From the NCBI RefSeq assembly GCF_014692675.1, contig NZ_JABFCZ010000005.1, positions 1-64,000 of the forward strand: a stretch of 64,000 nt of DNA. Reading direction: 5' to 3'. Positions within the stretch are counted from its first letter, which is position 1, and every line of letters starts with the position of its first letter. The notes under the pieces were generated by a model, which did not search any database, was not told the DNA's origin, and was given only the letters and a program-made list of their open reading frames with translations. This document shows, one piece after another, positions 55,423 through 64,000 of this stretch. A program made the position numbers and the translations under genes. Source of the DNA: Roseibium aggregatum (GTDB taxonomy: Bacteria > Pseudomonadota > Alphaproteobacteria > Rhizobiales > Stappiaceae).

Positions 55423-56268
55423 TTAAACGTGAAATTCGACGTTGATCTGGCCGCTGCCGCTGCTCGGGAAATAGTCGCAGAGCTGCTCGGCCTCGCCCGT
55501 GTAGGCGTCCCAGCCAAGGGCGGCGAACAGCATGATCGTGTCGGCCATCCCGCCTTCGCCGTCACACTTGACCGCGTAGTCGGGCAGCATTTCCAGGAAT
55601 TCGGGATAACGGCGCTGACGCCACAGATCCAAGACCAGCATGTCCACCTGCCTGTTGAATTCGCTGGAGATGGAGGTCCAGGCATCAGGGCCGAGCTTCT
55701 TGTTCGGCCAGAGCTTGTGGGAGAGCGATCCGCTGGCCAGAAGAACCGCCTTTTCGCCTGACTGTTCAACGGCATCCCTGACCGCTTCGCCGACTTTGCG
55801 GATCTCGTCGAAGTCGGCAAACAGCGGCGTGGCGATCGAAACCACGGTCTGGGCGCCATCGGTGTTCATGTAGTGCATGGGCACGACGGTACCGTATTCC
55901 AGAGCCAGTGTCGGAACATGATGAGAGCGGATCTGCAGGCCCTTGTCCGCTGCCCGGGCGGCAATGGCGTCTGCAAGCGCCGGGTTGCCGGGAACGTCGT
56001 ACTGGAGATCCTGGATCATGTGCGGCGCTTCGTGGCTGGTATAGGTGCCTTGGTGACGCGCATTGGCATTGATATGAAAACCGAAGTTCGACAGCCAGTG
56101 GGTATCGAAGACGATATAGGTCGTCGCGCCGCGGTCGCGGGACCGTTTGCCGATTTCGCGTAGCGACCTGATGGCCCCGTCGCGGCAGCCTTTCAGCGGC
56201 CCTTCCATTTCCGACAACAGGATTGAGGGAACATGTGTGATCTTGGCGGCCAGTACGATTTCGCCCAT
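55423..56268 (-). CDS. Class III extradiol dioxygenase, HpaD (homoprotocatechuate 2,3-dioxygenase)-like
   Basis: The 281-residue protein starts at MGEIVLAAKITHVPS (56268), which matches HpaD of E. coli from its first residues. VFDTHWLSNFGFHIN, LEYGTVVPMHYMN, LASGSLSHKLW and YFPSSGSGQINVEFHV are shared with the LigB-type fold and carry the iron ligands. No other homoprotocatechuate genes are nearby. Its neighbours degrade guanidino compounds, so a different catechol-like substrate or an unlinked pathway is likely. Confidence 0.85.
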   Translation of the reverse strand: MGEIVLAAKITHVPSILLSEMEGPLKGCRDGAIRSLREIGKRSRDRGATTYIVFDTHWLSNFGFHINANARHQGTYTSHEAPHMIQDLQYDVPGNPALADAIAARAADKGLQIRSHHVPTLALEYGTVVPMHYMNTDGAQTVVSIATPLFADFDEIRKVGEAVRDAVEQSGEKAVLLASGSLSHKLWPNKKLGPDAWTSISSEFNRQVDMLVLDLWRQRRYPEFLEMLPDYAVKCDGEGGMADTIMLFAALGWDAYTGEAEQLCDYFPSSGSGQINVEFHV

Positions 56269-56436
56269 GACGTCCTCCCGGATAACATTGCCTATCTGCG
56301 CCGCGGTTGTGCGGCCGTGCAATTAATTGCGATGTTAAATAAACAAAGGCGAACAGGAATTGATCTAGATCATGCCCGGTCCGTGTTCCGGTCCGGTTGG
56401 CCGGGAAGCAGGTGAACTTCCCGGCCTGGCCGTCTT

Positions 56437-57663
56437 TTACGAGGCCACGATGTTATGCTCCGGACCGAAGGGGAAGCCGGTGATGTTTTCCGCCCCCGTT
56501 TCGGTGACGATCAGGATGTCGTGCTCGCGGTAGCCACCGGCGCCCGGCTGGCCTTCCGGAACCATGATCATCGGTTCCATGGAGACCACCATGCCCGGTT
56601 CCAGAACCGTCTCCACATCCTCGCGCAGTTCCACCGACGCCTCACGTCCGTAGTAGTGGCTGAGGACGCCGAAGGAATGGCCGTAGCCGAAGCTGCGGTA
56701 TTTCAGCAAATCGTGGCTGCGGTAGATGTCATTGAGCGCGCTGGCGATATCGCAACAGCGCACGCCGGGTCTGATCAGCTTGAGACCGGCCCGGTGAACA
56801 TCGCAATTGATCTCCCAGAGCCTCAGGTGCGCGTCGGAGGCGTATTCGCAAAACAGCGTGCGTTCGAGCGCCGTATAATAACCGAAGATCATCGGAAAGC
56901 AGTTCAGGCTGAGGATGTCGCCCGGTTCGATCTTCTTGTTTGTGACCGGGTTATGGGCGCCGTCCGTATTGATTCCGGACTGGAACCAGGTCCAGGTGTC
57001 CATCAGCTCCACGAAAGGGAACGAGCCGGCGATCTCGCGGATCATGGCGTTGGTGGAGGCGATCGCGACCTCGTGCTCGGGTACGCCTGCGGCGATCGCT
57101 TCCACGGTGGCCGCCCCGCCGATATCGCAGATGCGGGCGCCCTCGCGGATCAGGACATGCTCCTCAGCGCTCTTGATGGTCCTCTGGGTCATCACGTCGG
57201 CGGCAATGTCTACCAGATCTACGCTCGGCAGGGCGGCTTCCAGTTGGGCCTTAAGGTCCAGGGAAACATGATCGAACTCGATGCCGATCCGCTTGATCGA
57301 CGGATTGGGCATCTTCAGCAGTGACTGGATCGCGAAGAAATAGTTGTCCCGCCGCCAGTCCGTATAGGTGAGGGCATTGCCATGGGTTCTGCGCCAGGGT
57401 TGGCCGCCGTCGATCCCGGCGGAGATGGTGGTCGCATCCGTTTCGGTGACCAGAAACCCGTATTTCCGGCCGAACGAACAGTAGAGGAAGCCGGAGAAAT
57501 AGCAGATGTTGTGGTAGGACGTGAACAGGCAGGCATCGATCCGCCTGGCTTCCATCAGCTTGCGCAGTCTCGACTGCCTGCCGTCCATTTCGGCACCGGA
57601 GAAAGGCAAATACGCCTTTTCGCTGTTTTCCATTTCATAGATACGATCCATGTCAGCACTCAT
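56437..57663 (-). CDS. Creatinase (creatine amidinohydrolase)
   Basis: The enzyme hydrolyses creatine to sarcosine and urea. The 408-residue protein has a pita-bread fold but no metal site. TSYHNICYFSGFLYCSFGR, DGGQPWRR, INTDGAHNPVTNKK (with the catalytic His), YGHSFGVLSHYYGREAS and EHDILIVTETGAENITGFPF are, from memory, nearly the same as in Pseudomonas creatinase, so this is not a generic Xaa-Pro peptidase. It lies between the dioxygenase gene and the polyamine-type transporter genes. Creatine could come from the creatininase homologue at 41010. Confidence 0.94.
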   Translation of the reverse strand: MSADMDRIYEMENSEKAYLPFSGAEMDGRQSRLRKLMEARRIDACLFTSYHNICYFSGFLYCSFGRKYGFLVTETDATTISAGIDGGQPWRRTHGNALTYTDWRRDNYFFAIQSLLKMPNPSIKRIGIEFDHVSLDLKAQLEAALPSVDLVDIAADVMTQRTIKSAEEHVLIREGARICDIGGAATVEAIAAGVPEHEVAIASTNAMIREIAGSFPFVELMDTWTWFQSGINTDGAHNPVTNKKIEPGDILSLNCFPMIFGYYTALERTLFCEYASDAHLRLWEINCDVHRAGLKLIRPGVRCCDIASALNDIYRSHDLLKYRSFGYGHSFGVLSHYYGREASVELREDVETVLEPGMVVSMEPMIMVPEGQPGAGGYREHDILIVTETGAENITGFPFGPEHNIVAS

Positions 57664-57699
57664 CTCGACGTCCTTTCTTCAGAACAGGGCCTTAAACGG

Positions 57700-57735
57700 A
57701 AAACGGGCCGGCCTCTTGAAGAAGAAGCCGGCCCG
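57700..57735 (-). terminator. Terminator of the polyamine-type ABC operon
   Basis: CGGGCCGGC (57704-57712) and GCCGGCCCG (57727-57735) form a perfect 9-bp stem with a 14-nt loop, and the minus strand continues TTTTCCGTTT. This is a good intrinsic terminator after the permease ending at 57841. The creatinase gene begins 37 bp beyond. Confidence 0.8.
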
Positions 57736-57840
57736 CCAGGCCTGATTTGATTTTGTTGTCTGCCAGAAAGATCGCTCGGCGATCTTCCTCCGGTGACTGG
57801 CGTACCGCCACCGGCCTCGGTGAGGAACAGAAGCGGGGTT

Positions 57841-58695
57841 TTATCCCGGCGTAAGACCGCGCAGGCGTTCGGACCGCCGGCGCAGAAGTTCAAGAACCGT
57901 CAGCAGGACGATGGAGATCGCCACCATCAGAGAGGCGACGGCGAGAATTGTCGGCGAAATCTGCTCGCGCAGGCCGGTAAACATCTGCCACGGCAGGGTT
58001 TTTTGGCCGGCGGACCCCAGGAAAAGCACGACAACGACTTCGTCGAAGGAGGTGATGAAGGCAAACAATGCCCCGGAGACGACGCCCGGAATGATCAGCG
58101 GCATCTGCACCTTGAAGAACGTCGTGACCGGATTGGCGCCCATGCTGGCGGCCGCCCTGACCAGGCTGCGGTCGAAGCCGACGAGCGTTGCCGTCACCGT
58201 GATGATGACGAAGGGCGTTCCGAGGGCCGCATGGGCCAGCACCACGCCCCAGTAAGTGCCCTGCAGGCCGATGCGGGAATAGAAGAAATACATGCCGGCG
58301 GCCGAGATGATCAGCGGCACGATCATCGGCGAAATCAGGATGGCCATGATCGCCGACTTGAACGGCACGTGCGACTGGGAAAGGCCGATGGCGGCAAGGG
58401 TCCCGAAACCGGTCGCCAGGATCGTCGCCACAGGCGCGATCAGGAACGAGTTGGTCAGCGCCTGTTGCCAGTCCGGATTGGTGAAGAAGTCATGATAATG
58501 CTTCAGCGAATAACCGGCCGGGTCGAATGCCAGCATTTCCTTCGTGAAGGTGAAGAAGTCCTCCGCGTTGAAGCTCAGCGGCAGAATCACCAGGATCGGG
58601 AAGATCAGGTAGAAAAAGATCAGCCCGCAGATGATCCTGAATCCATAGTACCAGAGACGTTGTCCGGTGGAGGCGTATGCAGGAAGGTCGCTCAT
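57841..58695 (-). CDS. PotC-type ABC transporter permease
   Basis: This 284-residue permease has six transmembrane segments and the EAA loop AAASMGANPVTTFFKVQMPL. It forms the spermidine/putrescine-type channel with the permease encoded 10 bp upstream. It is the last gene of the four-gene operon starting at 62323. Confidence 0.92.
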   Translation of the reverse strand: MSDLPAYASTGQRLWYYGFRIICGLIFFYLIFPILVILPLSFNAEDFFTFTKEMLAFDPAGYSLKHYHDFFTNPDWQQALTNSFLIAPVATILATGFGTLAAIGLSQSHVPFKSAIMAILISPMIVPLIISAAGMYFFYSRIGLQGTYWGVVLAHAALGTPFVIITVTATLVGFDRSLVRAAASMGANPVTTFFKVQMPLIIPGVVSGALFAFITSFDEVVVVLFLGSAGQKTLPWQMFTGLREQISPTILAVASLMVAISIVLLTVLELLRRRSERLRGLTPG

Positions 58696-58705
58696 CGTCA
58701 GCCTC

Positions 58706-59965
58706 CTAACCGAGCTTCACGTTATCGATGCCCACGATCTTGTCGTAGACGATGAACAGGATAAGAACCGCAGCGAGCAGCATCGTTCCGAGCGCAGCCC
58801 CAAGCCCCCAGTTCAGCGAGCTGGAAATATGGTATGCGATCCGGTTGGAGATGAAGATACCGCTGGTGCCGCCGACGAGTTCCGGCGTGATGTAGTAACC
58901 GATCGCCAGAATGAACACGAGCACGGCACCGGCGCCGATCCCGGGAACAGATTGCGGGAAATAGACCCGCCAGAAGGCGGTCCAGTCGGTCGCGCCGAGG
59001 CTCTTAGCGGCGCGCACATAGGACGGAGAGATCGTCTTCATCACCGAGTAGAGCGGCAGGATCATGAACGGCAGCAGGATGTGGGTCATGGCGATGATCG
59101 TCCCGGTCTGGTTGTTGATCATAACCAGCCGGTCTGTATTGGACACGACGCCGATCCAGACGAGGAAATCGTTGATAACGCCTTGTTGCTGCAGCAGGAC
59201 CTTCCAGGCGGACGTTCTCACCAGCAGGGATGTCCAGAACGGCAGGAGAACGAGGATCATCAGCAGGTTGGACGTTCTGAGCGGCAAGGCTGCAAGAATG
59301 AATGCGATCGGATATCCCAGCACGAGGCAGGAAACCGTAATCACGATCGACAGGAACAGGGTTCGGCCGAACAGGAGCAGGTAGACCCGCTGATCCTCCG
59401 GCTTCATCTGGATGCCGTCCGGCGTCTGTTGCGCATCGACGGCCGCAAGGTAGTAGCCGGCGGTATAGGGCGGCGAGAACCGTTTCAGCGTTTGCCAGAC
59501 ATCAAGATCGCCCCAGTCCTTGTCGACCTCCAGGAACTGCTCCTTGTAGGGCCCTTCCTTCATCTTCTTGACGTGGCGGCCGGTCTTGCGGAACAGGCTG
59601 GACATGCCGGTTTGTTCGTAGTTCAGCCGTGAACCGAGCCGGGTGTGGGTTTTTTCCTTCACGGCGACCTTAAGGTCTGCGGCCAGCGCCGCAAAGACGG
59701 CTTCGTCGGGCAATTTCCCGGATGTCGGGTCCCAGCTCGCCAGTGCCTGAACCGTTTTGGGCAGCGTTTCTTCAACGATGCTGTTTTCGACGGAGCGAAG
59801 CAGCATGTCCGCAATAGGCAACACGAAGGTGACAATGACGAATAGCAGCAGCGGCGCGATCAACAGGAACGCCCTCAACTTCTCTCGGCGCAGGGCCTTT
59901 CGAAGGCTCGCCTTCAAAGGACGTCCGTCCTGTGTCGTCAGAACTGTATCGCTGGCTTCGCTCAT
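58706..59965 (-). CDS. PotB-type ABC transporter permease with large N-terminal loop
   Basis: This 419-residue permease is about 130 residues longer than PotB. The first transmembrane segment (LLIAPLLLFVIVTFVLPIA) is followed by a hydrophilic region of some 130 residues before the remaining helices and the EAA loop KSLGATDWTAFWRVYFPQ. The inserted region may contact the binding protein. Confidence 0.9.
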   Translation of the reverse strand: MSEASDTVLTTQDGRPLKASLRKALRREKLRAFLLIAPLLLFVIVTFVLPIADMLLRSVENSIVEETLPKTVQALASWDPTSGKLPDEAVFAALAADLKVAVKEKTHTRLGSRLNYEQTGMSSLFRKTGRHVKKMKEGPYKEQFLEVDKDWGDLDVWQTLKRFSPPYTAGYYLAAVDAQQTPDGIQMKPEDQRVYLLLFGRTLFLSIVITVSCLVLGYPIAFILAALPLRTSNLLMILVLLPFWTSLLVRTSAWKVLLQQQGVINDFLVWIGVVSNTDRLVMINNQTGTIIAMTHILLPFMILPLYSVMKTISPSYVRAAKSLGATDWTAFWRVYFPQSVPGIGAGAVLVFILAIGYYITPELVGGTSGIFISNRIAYHISSSLNWGLGAALGTMLLAAVLILFIVYDKIVGIDNVKLG

Positions 59966-60000
59966 TGGACTACCGGTCCCGGTTTATCAGTCAGATGGGT

Positions 60001-60026
60001 GGACGGGGCCTCATTCGGCCCCGTCC
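60001..60026 (-). terminator. Hairpin between polyamine-type binding-protein and permease genes
   Basis: GGACGGGGCC (60001-60010) and GGCCCCGTCC (60017-60026) form a perfect 10-bp stem with a 6-nt loop, 16 bp after the binding-protein stop. No T-run follows. Confidence 0.75.
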
Positions 60027-60042
60027 TGCGTCAGGGAGCGGC

Positions 60043-61143
60043 TTATTTAGCCAGCCAAGCCTGGAACTTGGCGTCGATGTCGTCCCGGTAATCAGCCCAC
60101 CACTCGTAGTTATAGAGGAAGGTGTTCTTGGCGTTTGCCGGGTCGGTCGGCATGTGCGGAGCCATGTCGATGCCGAGGGTTGCGTGCTTGCCGACCAGCG
60201 GAGCGGACGACTTGCGTGCCGGGCCGTAGGAAATGTACTTGGCCTGGTCAGCGAGACGCTGCGTGTCGGTCGCGAACTTCACGAAGTCCTTGACCATGGC
60301 AAGACGGTCTTCCGGCAGGCCGGTCGGAATGATCCAGCCGTCAAGGTCGAACACCTGGGCGTCCCAGAGCATGGCGACCGGCTGCTTCTGCTCTTCGATC
60401 AGCGAGAACAGGCGGCCGTTGTAGGTCGAGCCGATCACGACTTCCTTGTCGGCGAGAAGCTGCGGCGTTTCAGCACCGGCAGACCACCACACAACCTGGT
60501 CCTTGATGGTGTCGAGCTTCGCAAAGGCGCGGGCCTGGCCTTCTTCTGTTTCCAGAACGTTGTAGACTTCGTCCTTCGGAACGCCGTCGCAAAGAAGGGC
60601 CCATTCCATGTTGTTGATCGGGCGCTTTTCAAGAGACCGCTTGCCGGGGAAGGTCTTCAGATCGAAGACGTCGCAGATGTCATCCGGTGTCTTGCCGTTC
60701 CATTCGGCAACGTCCGTGCGGTAGCCGAAGGTCGTGGAATAGACAATCTGCGGAATAAAGCATTCAGAAACCAGAAGGTCGCCGAAGTCTTCCGAAGCGG
60801 GCGTACCGTCCGGAGCCGCTGCGAGGTCCTTGTCGGGATCGATCGGCATGGCGAGGCCTTCGTCGCAAAGACGGATGGCGTCGGATGCCACGACGTCAAC
60901 GAGGTCCCAGGTGATGTTGCCCGCTTCGTTCATGGCGCGCAGCTTGGCCACGGCCTCGGCAGAAGATTCGTCCCAGATCACGTTGATGTCCGGATGCATC
61001 TTCACATAAGGATCGGTGTAGGCGGCTTTCTGGGACGCCTGATATGCACCACCCCAGGACACGACGGTCATGTCTTTTGCCAACGCGGCGGTGCTGAACA
61101 GGGCCAGTGCAGACCCTGCAAGAATTGCTGTTTTGAGCTTCAT
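60043..61143 (-). CDS. PotD/PotF-type ABC substrate-binding protein
   Basis: This 366-residue exported protein starts at MKLKTAILAGSALALFS (61143), with a signal ending AALA and the mature MTVVSWGGAYQASQKAAY typical of the polyamine/opine class. Codons upstream of 61143 overlap the ATPase region and lack family similarity. The ligand could be a polyamine, creatine or a guanidino acid. Confidence 0.9.
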   Translation of the reverse strand: MKLKTAILAGSALALFSTAALAKDMTVVSWGGAYQASQKAAYTDPYVKMHPDINVIWDESSAEAVAKLRAMNEAGNITWDLVDVVASDAIRLCDEGLAMPIDPDKDLAAAPDGTPASEDFGDLLVSECFIPQIVYSTTFGYRTDVAEWNGKTPDDICDVFDLKTFPGKRSLEKRPINNMEWALLCDGVPKDEVYNVLETEEGQARAFAKLDTIKDQVVWWSAGAETPQLLADKEVVIGSTYNGRLFSLIEEQKQPVAMLWDAQVFDLDGWIIPTGLPEDRLAMVKDFVKFATDTQRLADQAKYISYGPARKSSAPLVGKHATLGIDMAPHMPTDPANAKNTFLYNYEWWADYRDDIDAKFQAWLAK

Positions 61144-61228
61144 AGATATAGCTCCCTCTTTCTGGTTATGAACGGGGTTCTCCCGTCTTCTCACCCGGGC
61201 AGGCACCTGGAGTGCGCCGCCAGTGATC

Positions 61229-62323
61229 TTATGCAACGGCGTCGAGCGCCTTGCAGTCGTTGAGCGACCAGCCGATCGGGACAATGTCTCCGGTTTCGAG
61301 CTTGCGCTTTTCGCCCCGGTTCCGCACCTTGACGACGAATTCGTCATTCCCGGCGACATTCATGCGCACGCGGATGTGGTCACCGAGATAGATAAGTTCC
61401 TCGATCCGGCCCTTGACCAGATTGTCCATCTGGTCGCTCGGATCGAACTCGACGCGTTCCGGGCGCAGTGACAGGGTTGTCTTGTCGCCCACGCCGCTGA
61501 CATTGACCTTGTCGGCCTTCAGCCGGGTGCCGTCGCCGAGTTCCACCAGGCACTGGCTGCCGTTGACCTCGACCACCTTGCCGTCCAGCTTGTTGTTCTC
61601 GCCGATGAACTGGGCCACGAACGAGTTTTGCGGATCCTCGTAGAGCGAATCCGGTGTCGACAGCTGCTGAATGATGCCGTCGTTGAAGACGGCAACCCGG
61701 TCGGACATGGTCAGCGCCTCGGTCTGGTCATGGGTGACGTAGACGACCGTAACGCCGAGGTTCTCGTGAATGTGCTTGATCTCGTATTGCATCTGCTCGC
61801 GCAGCTGCTTGTCGAGAGCGCCGAGCGGTTCGTCCATGAGGACGAGTTCCGGATCGAAGACCAGGGCGCGGGCAACCGCCACGCGCTGCTGCTGACCGCC
61901 GGACAATTGGGCCGGGCGCCGGTTCCCGAAATCACCGAGTTCCACCATCTCAAGCGCCCGCTTGACCTTTTCCTGCTGCTCCGCCTTGCCCATCTTGCGA
62001 ACCTGCAACGGGAACGCCAGGTTTTCGGCAACGCTCATATGCGGGAAGAGGGCATAGTTCTGGAAGACCATGCCGATCCCGCGCTTGTGCGGCGGAACGT
62101 TGTTGATCGGCCGGTCGTTCAGGAAAATTTCGCCGTGCGTCGCCGGCTCAAATCCTGCCAGCATCATCAGACAGGTCGTCTTGCCTGATCCCGAAGGCCC
62201 GAGCATCGTGAGAAACTCGCCCGGTGGAATGTCCAGATTAAGATTCTTAACGACCAGAGTTTCCCCGTCGTAGCTCTTCTGGACGTTTTCGTAGCGTACT
62301 GCCGCGCCCCGGTTATCCGCCAT
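61229..62323 (-). CDS. PotA-type ABC transporter ATP-binding protein
   Basis: This 364-residue ATPase has Walker A GPSGSGKTT, signature LSGGQQQRVAVAR and Walker B LVLMDEPLGALD, plus a C-terminal TOBE domain. It is the first gene of the four-gene importer operon, 85 bp upstream of the binding-protein start. Confidence 0.94.
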   Translation of the reverse strand: MADNRGAAVRYENVQKSYDGETLVVKNLNLDIPPGEFLTMLGPSGSGKTTCLMMLAGFEPATHGEIFLNDRPINNVPPHKRGIGMVFQNYALFPHMSVAENLAFPLQVRKMGKAEQQEKVKRALEMVELGDFGNRRPAQLSGGQQQRVAVARALVFDPELVLMDEPLGALDKQLREQMQYEIKHIHENLGVTVVYVTHDQTEALTMSDRVAVFNDGIIQQLSTPDSLYEDPQNSFVAQFIGENNKLDGKVVEVNGSQCLVELGDGTRLKADKVNVSGVGDKTTLSLRPERVEFDPSDQMDNLVKGRIEELIYLGDHIRVRMNVAGNDEFVVKVRNRGEKRKLETGDIVPIGWSLNDCKALDAVA

Positions 62324-62692
62324 GCTGTCCCCAAGTTCTGACTTTTAATTCTTTTGTCGTCGAAACCTTTCGGCATCCGCACCCTTGATGGGTATCTGTT
62401 GATGCCGCTCGGTTAAGTCTCCGAAAGAAAAACAAAATCTGTGCGATAAGGGAAGGGGTTTGGAGGAAAAAAATGAGTAATTTTTGCACTTCGTTGCTTC
62501 AAAATTTAGCTCGAGGATATTTTTGCGGAAAATTTTGTTCAACGCAAAAAGGCCGGAGCCGCGAGGCCGGCTTCCGACTTGAAATTGCATTCCGGAAGGA
62601 GGCTGATCATAGGATCAGCCGGCGCCTTTCGATATGTACTTCCCGTCACGCGGGGCAGGCCGAACCGATCGGCCCGGCCCGTTCACCCGTCG
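62324..62692. other. 369-bp gene-free stretch: promoter region and terminator
   Basis: The AT-rich part (62324-62540) probably holds the promoter of the PotA-type operon; I could not place boxes confidently. At 62545-62574 a hairpin with arms around GCCGG/CCGGC is followed on the minus strand by TTTTTGCG, a likely intrinsic terminator for the aminotransferase gene. No riboswitch or small-gene signature was seen. Confidence 0.55.
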
Positions 62693-64000
62693 TTATTTCA
62701 GGACCGCCGAAACGGCCTGCCTGGTCGCGTCGACCACCCGGTCGAGTTCGCTCTCCGTGATGCAGAGCGGCGGAGCAAATCCCAGAATGTCGCCCTGCGG
62801 CATCGCCCGGCCGATCACGCCTTCCGCCAGCAGCGCGGCGGAAATTTGCGGGCCGACCTTTTTGGCCGGGTCGAAATAGGTCCTTCCGGCTCGGTCCTCG
62901 ACGAATTCGAGCGCGCACATCAGGCCTTCGCCGCGGATGTCGCCGACATGAGCGTGGTCCTTGAAGGCGTCGGTGAGTGCAGCCTTGAAATAGGCGCCGG
63001 CCTTGGCCGCATTTTTGACCAGCCCGAGCTTGTCGATCAGTTCCAGGTTCGCAACGCCGGCCGCCGCACCGATGGGGTGGGCCGAATAGGTCCAGCCATG
63101 CCCGATCGGACCGAATTCGTCCGTGCCTTTTTCCAGGACGGTCCAGACCTTGTCGGAGACGATGGAGCCGGAAAGCGGCGCGTAAGCCGACGTCAGGCCC
63201 TTGGCGATGGTGATGATGTCCGGCTCCATGCCGTAGTGATCGGACCCGAACATGCTGCCGAGACGCCCGAATCCGGTCACCACTTCATCGGCGATCAGCA
63301 GGATGTCGTGTTTTTTGAGGATCGCCTGAATTGCTTCCCAGTAGCCGGCCGGCGGCGGTGTGATGCCGCCGGTTCCAAGAACCGGTTCTCCGATGAAGGC
63401 GCCGATCGTGTCGGCCCCTTCGCGCTCGATCAGGGCTTCCAGTTCGGCCGCGCAATAGGCAACGAAGTCGCTCTCCGACATGGACAGGTCATCGCGCCGG
63501 AAATAGTCCGGGGCAACCGTATGCAGGACCGTGGAAAGCGGCAGGTCGAACTTCTTGTGAAACAGTTCCAGTCCGGTCAGCGAACCGGTCATGAGGCCTG
63601 AGCCGTGATAGCCGCGCCAGCGGGAGATGATCTTCTTCTTCTCAGGACGGCCGATAATGTTGTTGTAGTACCAGACCAGTTTGATGTTGGTTTCGTTGGC
63701 ATCGGACCCGCCCAGGCCGAAATAGACCTTGGACATATGTTTCGGTGCCCGGTCCATGATCATCTTGGCCAGGGTAATGGAGGCTTCCGTGCCGTGACCG
63801 ACATAGGCGTGGTAATAGGCAAGTTCCCGCGCCTGTTCGGCGATCGCATCGGCAATTTCCGTCCGGCCGTATCCGACATTCACGCAGTAGAGGCCGGCAA
63901 ACGCGTCAAGCAGCCGGTTTCCGTCCCGGTCTTCGATGAAGACGCCGGAGCCGCCGGTGACGATCCGGTTCGGGCTCTCGCCGCGCGCATGCTGGGCGAG
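62693..64000 (-). CDS. Class III (omega-type) aminotransferase, 5' end beyond the window
   Basis: At least 435 residues are visible, with the N-terminus cut by the edge; the frame is open to 64000. The PLP-binding region is clear (LLIADEVVTGFGRLGSMFGS, then IITIAKGLTSAY with the Schiff-base Lys). It resembles omega-amino-acid:pyruvate transaminases. It could use GABA or beta-alanine made by the ureohydrolase at 43377, or polyamines imported by the neighbouring transporter. The terminator at 62545-62574 ends it. Confidence 0.9.
   Translation of the reverse strand, partial: LAQHARGESPNRIVTGGSGVFIEDRDGNRLLDAFAGLYCVNVGYGRTEIADAIAEQARELAYYHAYVGHGTEASITLAKMIMDRAPKHMSKVYFGLGGSDANETNIKLVWYYNNIIGRPEKKKIISRWRGYHGSGLMTGSLTGLELFHKKFDLPLSTVLHTVAPDYFRRDDLSMSESDFVAYCAAELEALIEREGADTIGAFIGEPVLGTGGITPPPAGYWEAIQAILKKHDILLIADEVVTGFGRLGSMFGSDHYGMEPDIITIAKGLTSAYAPLSGSIVSDKVWTVLEKGTDEFGPIGHGWTYSAHPIGAAAGVANLELIDKLGLVKNAAKAGAYFKAALTDAFKDHAHVGDIRGEGLMCALEFVEDRAGRTYFDPAKKVGPQISAALLAEGVIGRAMPQGDILGFAPPLCITESELDRVVDATRQAVSAVLK

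Noticed and set aside
56437..57663. Generic Xaa-Pro aminopeptidase
   Set aside because: The metal ligands of peptidases are absent, and long stretches including the catalytic His match creatinase.
62324..62540. Second guanidine riboswitch upstream of the polyamine-type importer
   Set aside because: None of the ykkC-I conserved boxes is present on the minus strand.

Overview
The window is a GC-rich chromosomal segment of an alphaproteobacterium, most likely Hyphomicrobiales; a marine Stappiaceae/Roseibium-like host is my guess. The basis is the rlpA - dacC-like - tmk - holB block (10.1-14.4 kb), the many TRAP and ABC uptake systems, and GntR/LysR-controlled catabolic cassettes. I see no phage genes, transposase, CRISPR array or replication origin. 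The only RNA genes seen are one tRNA-Ser(UGA) and one riboswitch.

Layout. 0.3-3.0 kb: a globin-coupled chemoreceptor, a stand-alone sensor globin and an Rrf2/NsrR-like regulator, with unusually AT-rich flanks. 3.1-5.2 kb: divergent YeiH-like exporter and YeiE-like LysR regulator. 5.3-9.3 kb: cyclase-family hydrolase plus SDR, a tandem hairpin repeat, and a LysR divergent from an AhpD-like and a DUF1348 protein. 9.4 kb: tRNA-Ser. 10.1-14.4 kb: housekeeping block, with a DacC-like protein whose second and third active-site motifs are altered. 14.4-24.8 kb: GntR-controlled acid-catabolism cluster (fused FAD/Fe-S dehydrogenase, class V aminotransferase, TRAP transporter, enoyl-CoA hydratase, CoA-transferase, GlcG-like protein). 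24.8-31.2 kb: P-type ATPase, ECF sigma/anti-sigma pair, sulfite dehydrogenase and di-haem cytochrome c.

31.2-64 kb is an island for guanidino and urea-like nitrogen compounds. (a) A minus-strand operon opens with a guanidine-I (ykkC) riboswitch at about 37133-37262. It encodes a NitT/TauT-type ABC transporter of the kind usually labelled urea-carboxylase-associated, an ethylene-forming-enzyme-like 2-oxoglutarate oxygenase, a GdmH-like guanidine hydrolase, a strongly His-rich protein and a small His-containing membrane protein. (b) A plus-strand operon, with a TetR gene divergent from it, has another NitT/TauT transporter, a creatininase homologue, two SDRs and a guanidino-acid ureohydrolase. 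(c) A long minus-strand operon has a BMP-type ABC transporter, formamidase, biuret hydrolase, a second isochorismatase-like hydrolase, AtzG/AtzE/AtzH-like proteins, a 5-FTHF cyclo-ligase-like protein and a terminal GntR. (d) Next come an HpaD-like extradiol dioxygenase, a well-conserved creatinase, a polyamine-type ABC transporter and a class III aminotransferase cut by the window edge.

Together these would import guanidine, creatinine/creatine, guanidino acids and biuret-type compounds and hydrolyse them to urea, ammonia, sarcosine, omega-amino acids and allophanate. Urease, allophanate hydrolase and sarcosine oxidase are not in the window. The strongest candidate for a new system is operon (a): riboswitch-controlled uptake, oxidative release of guanidine from a larger guanidino compound, hydrolysis by a probably nickel-dependent hydrolase, and dedicated His-rich metal-handling proteins.
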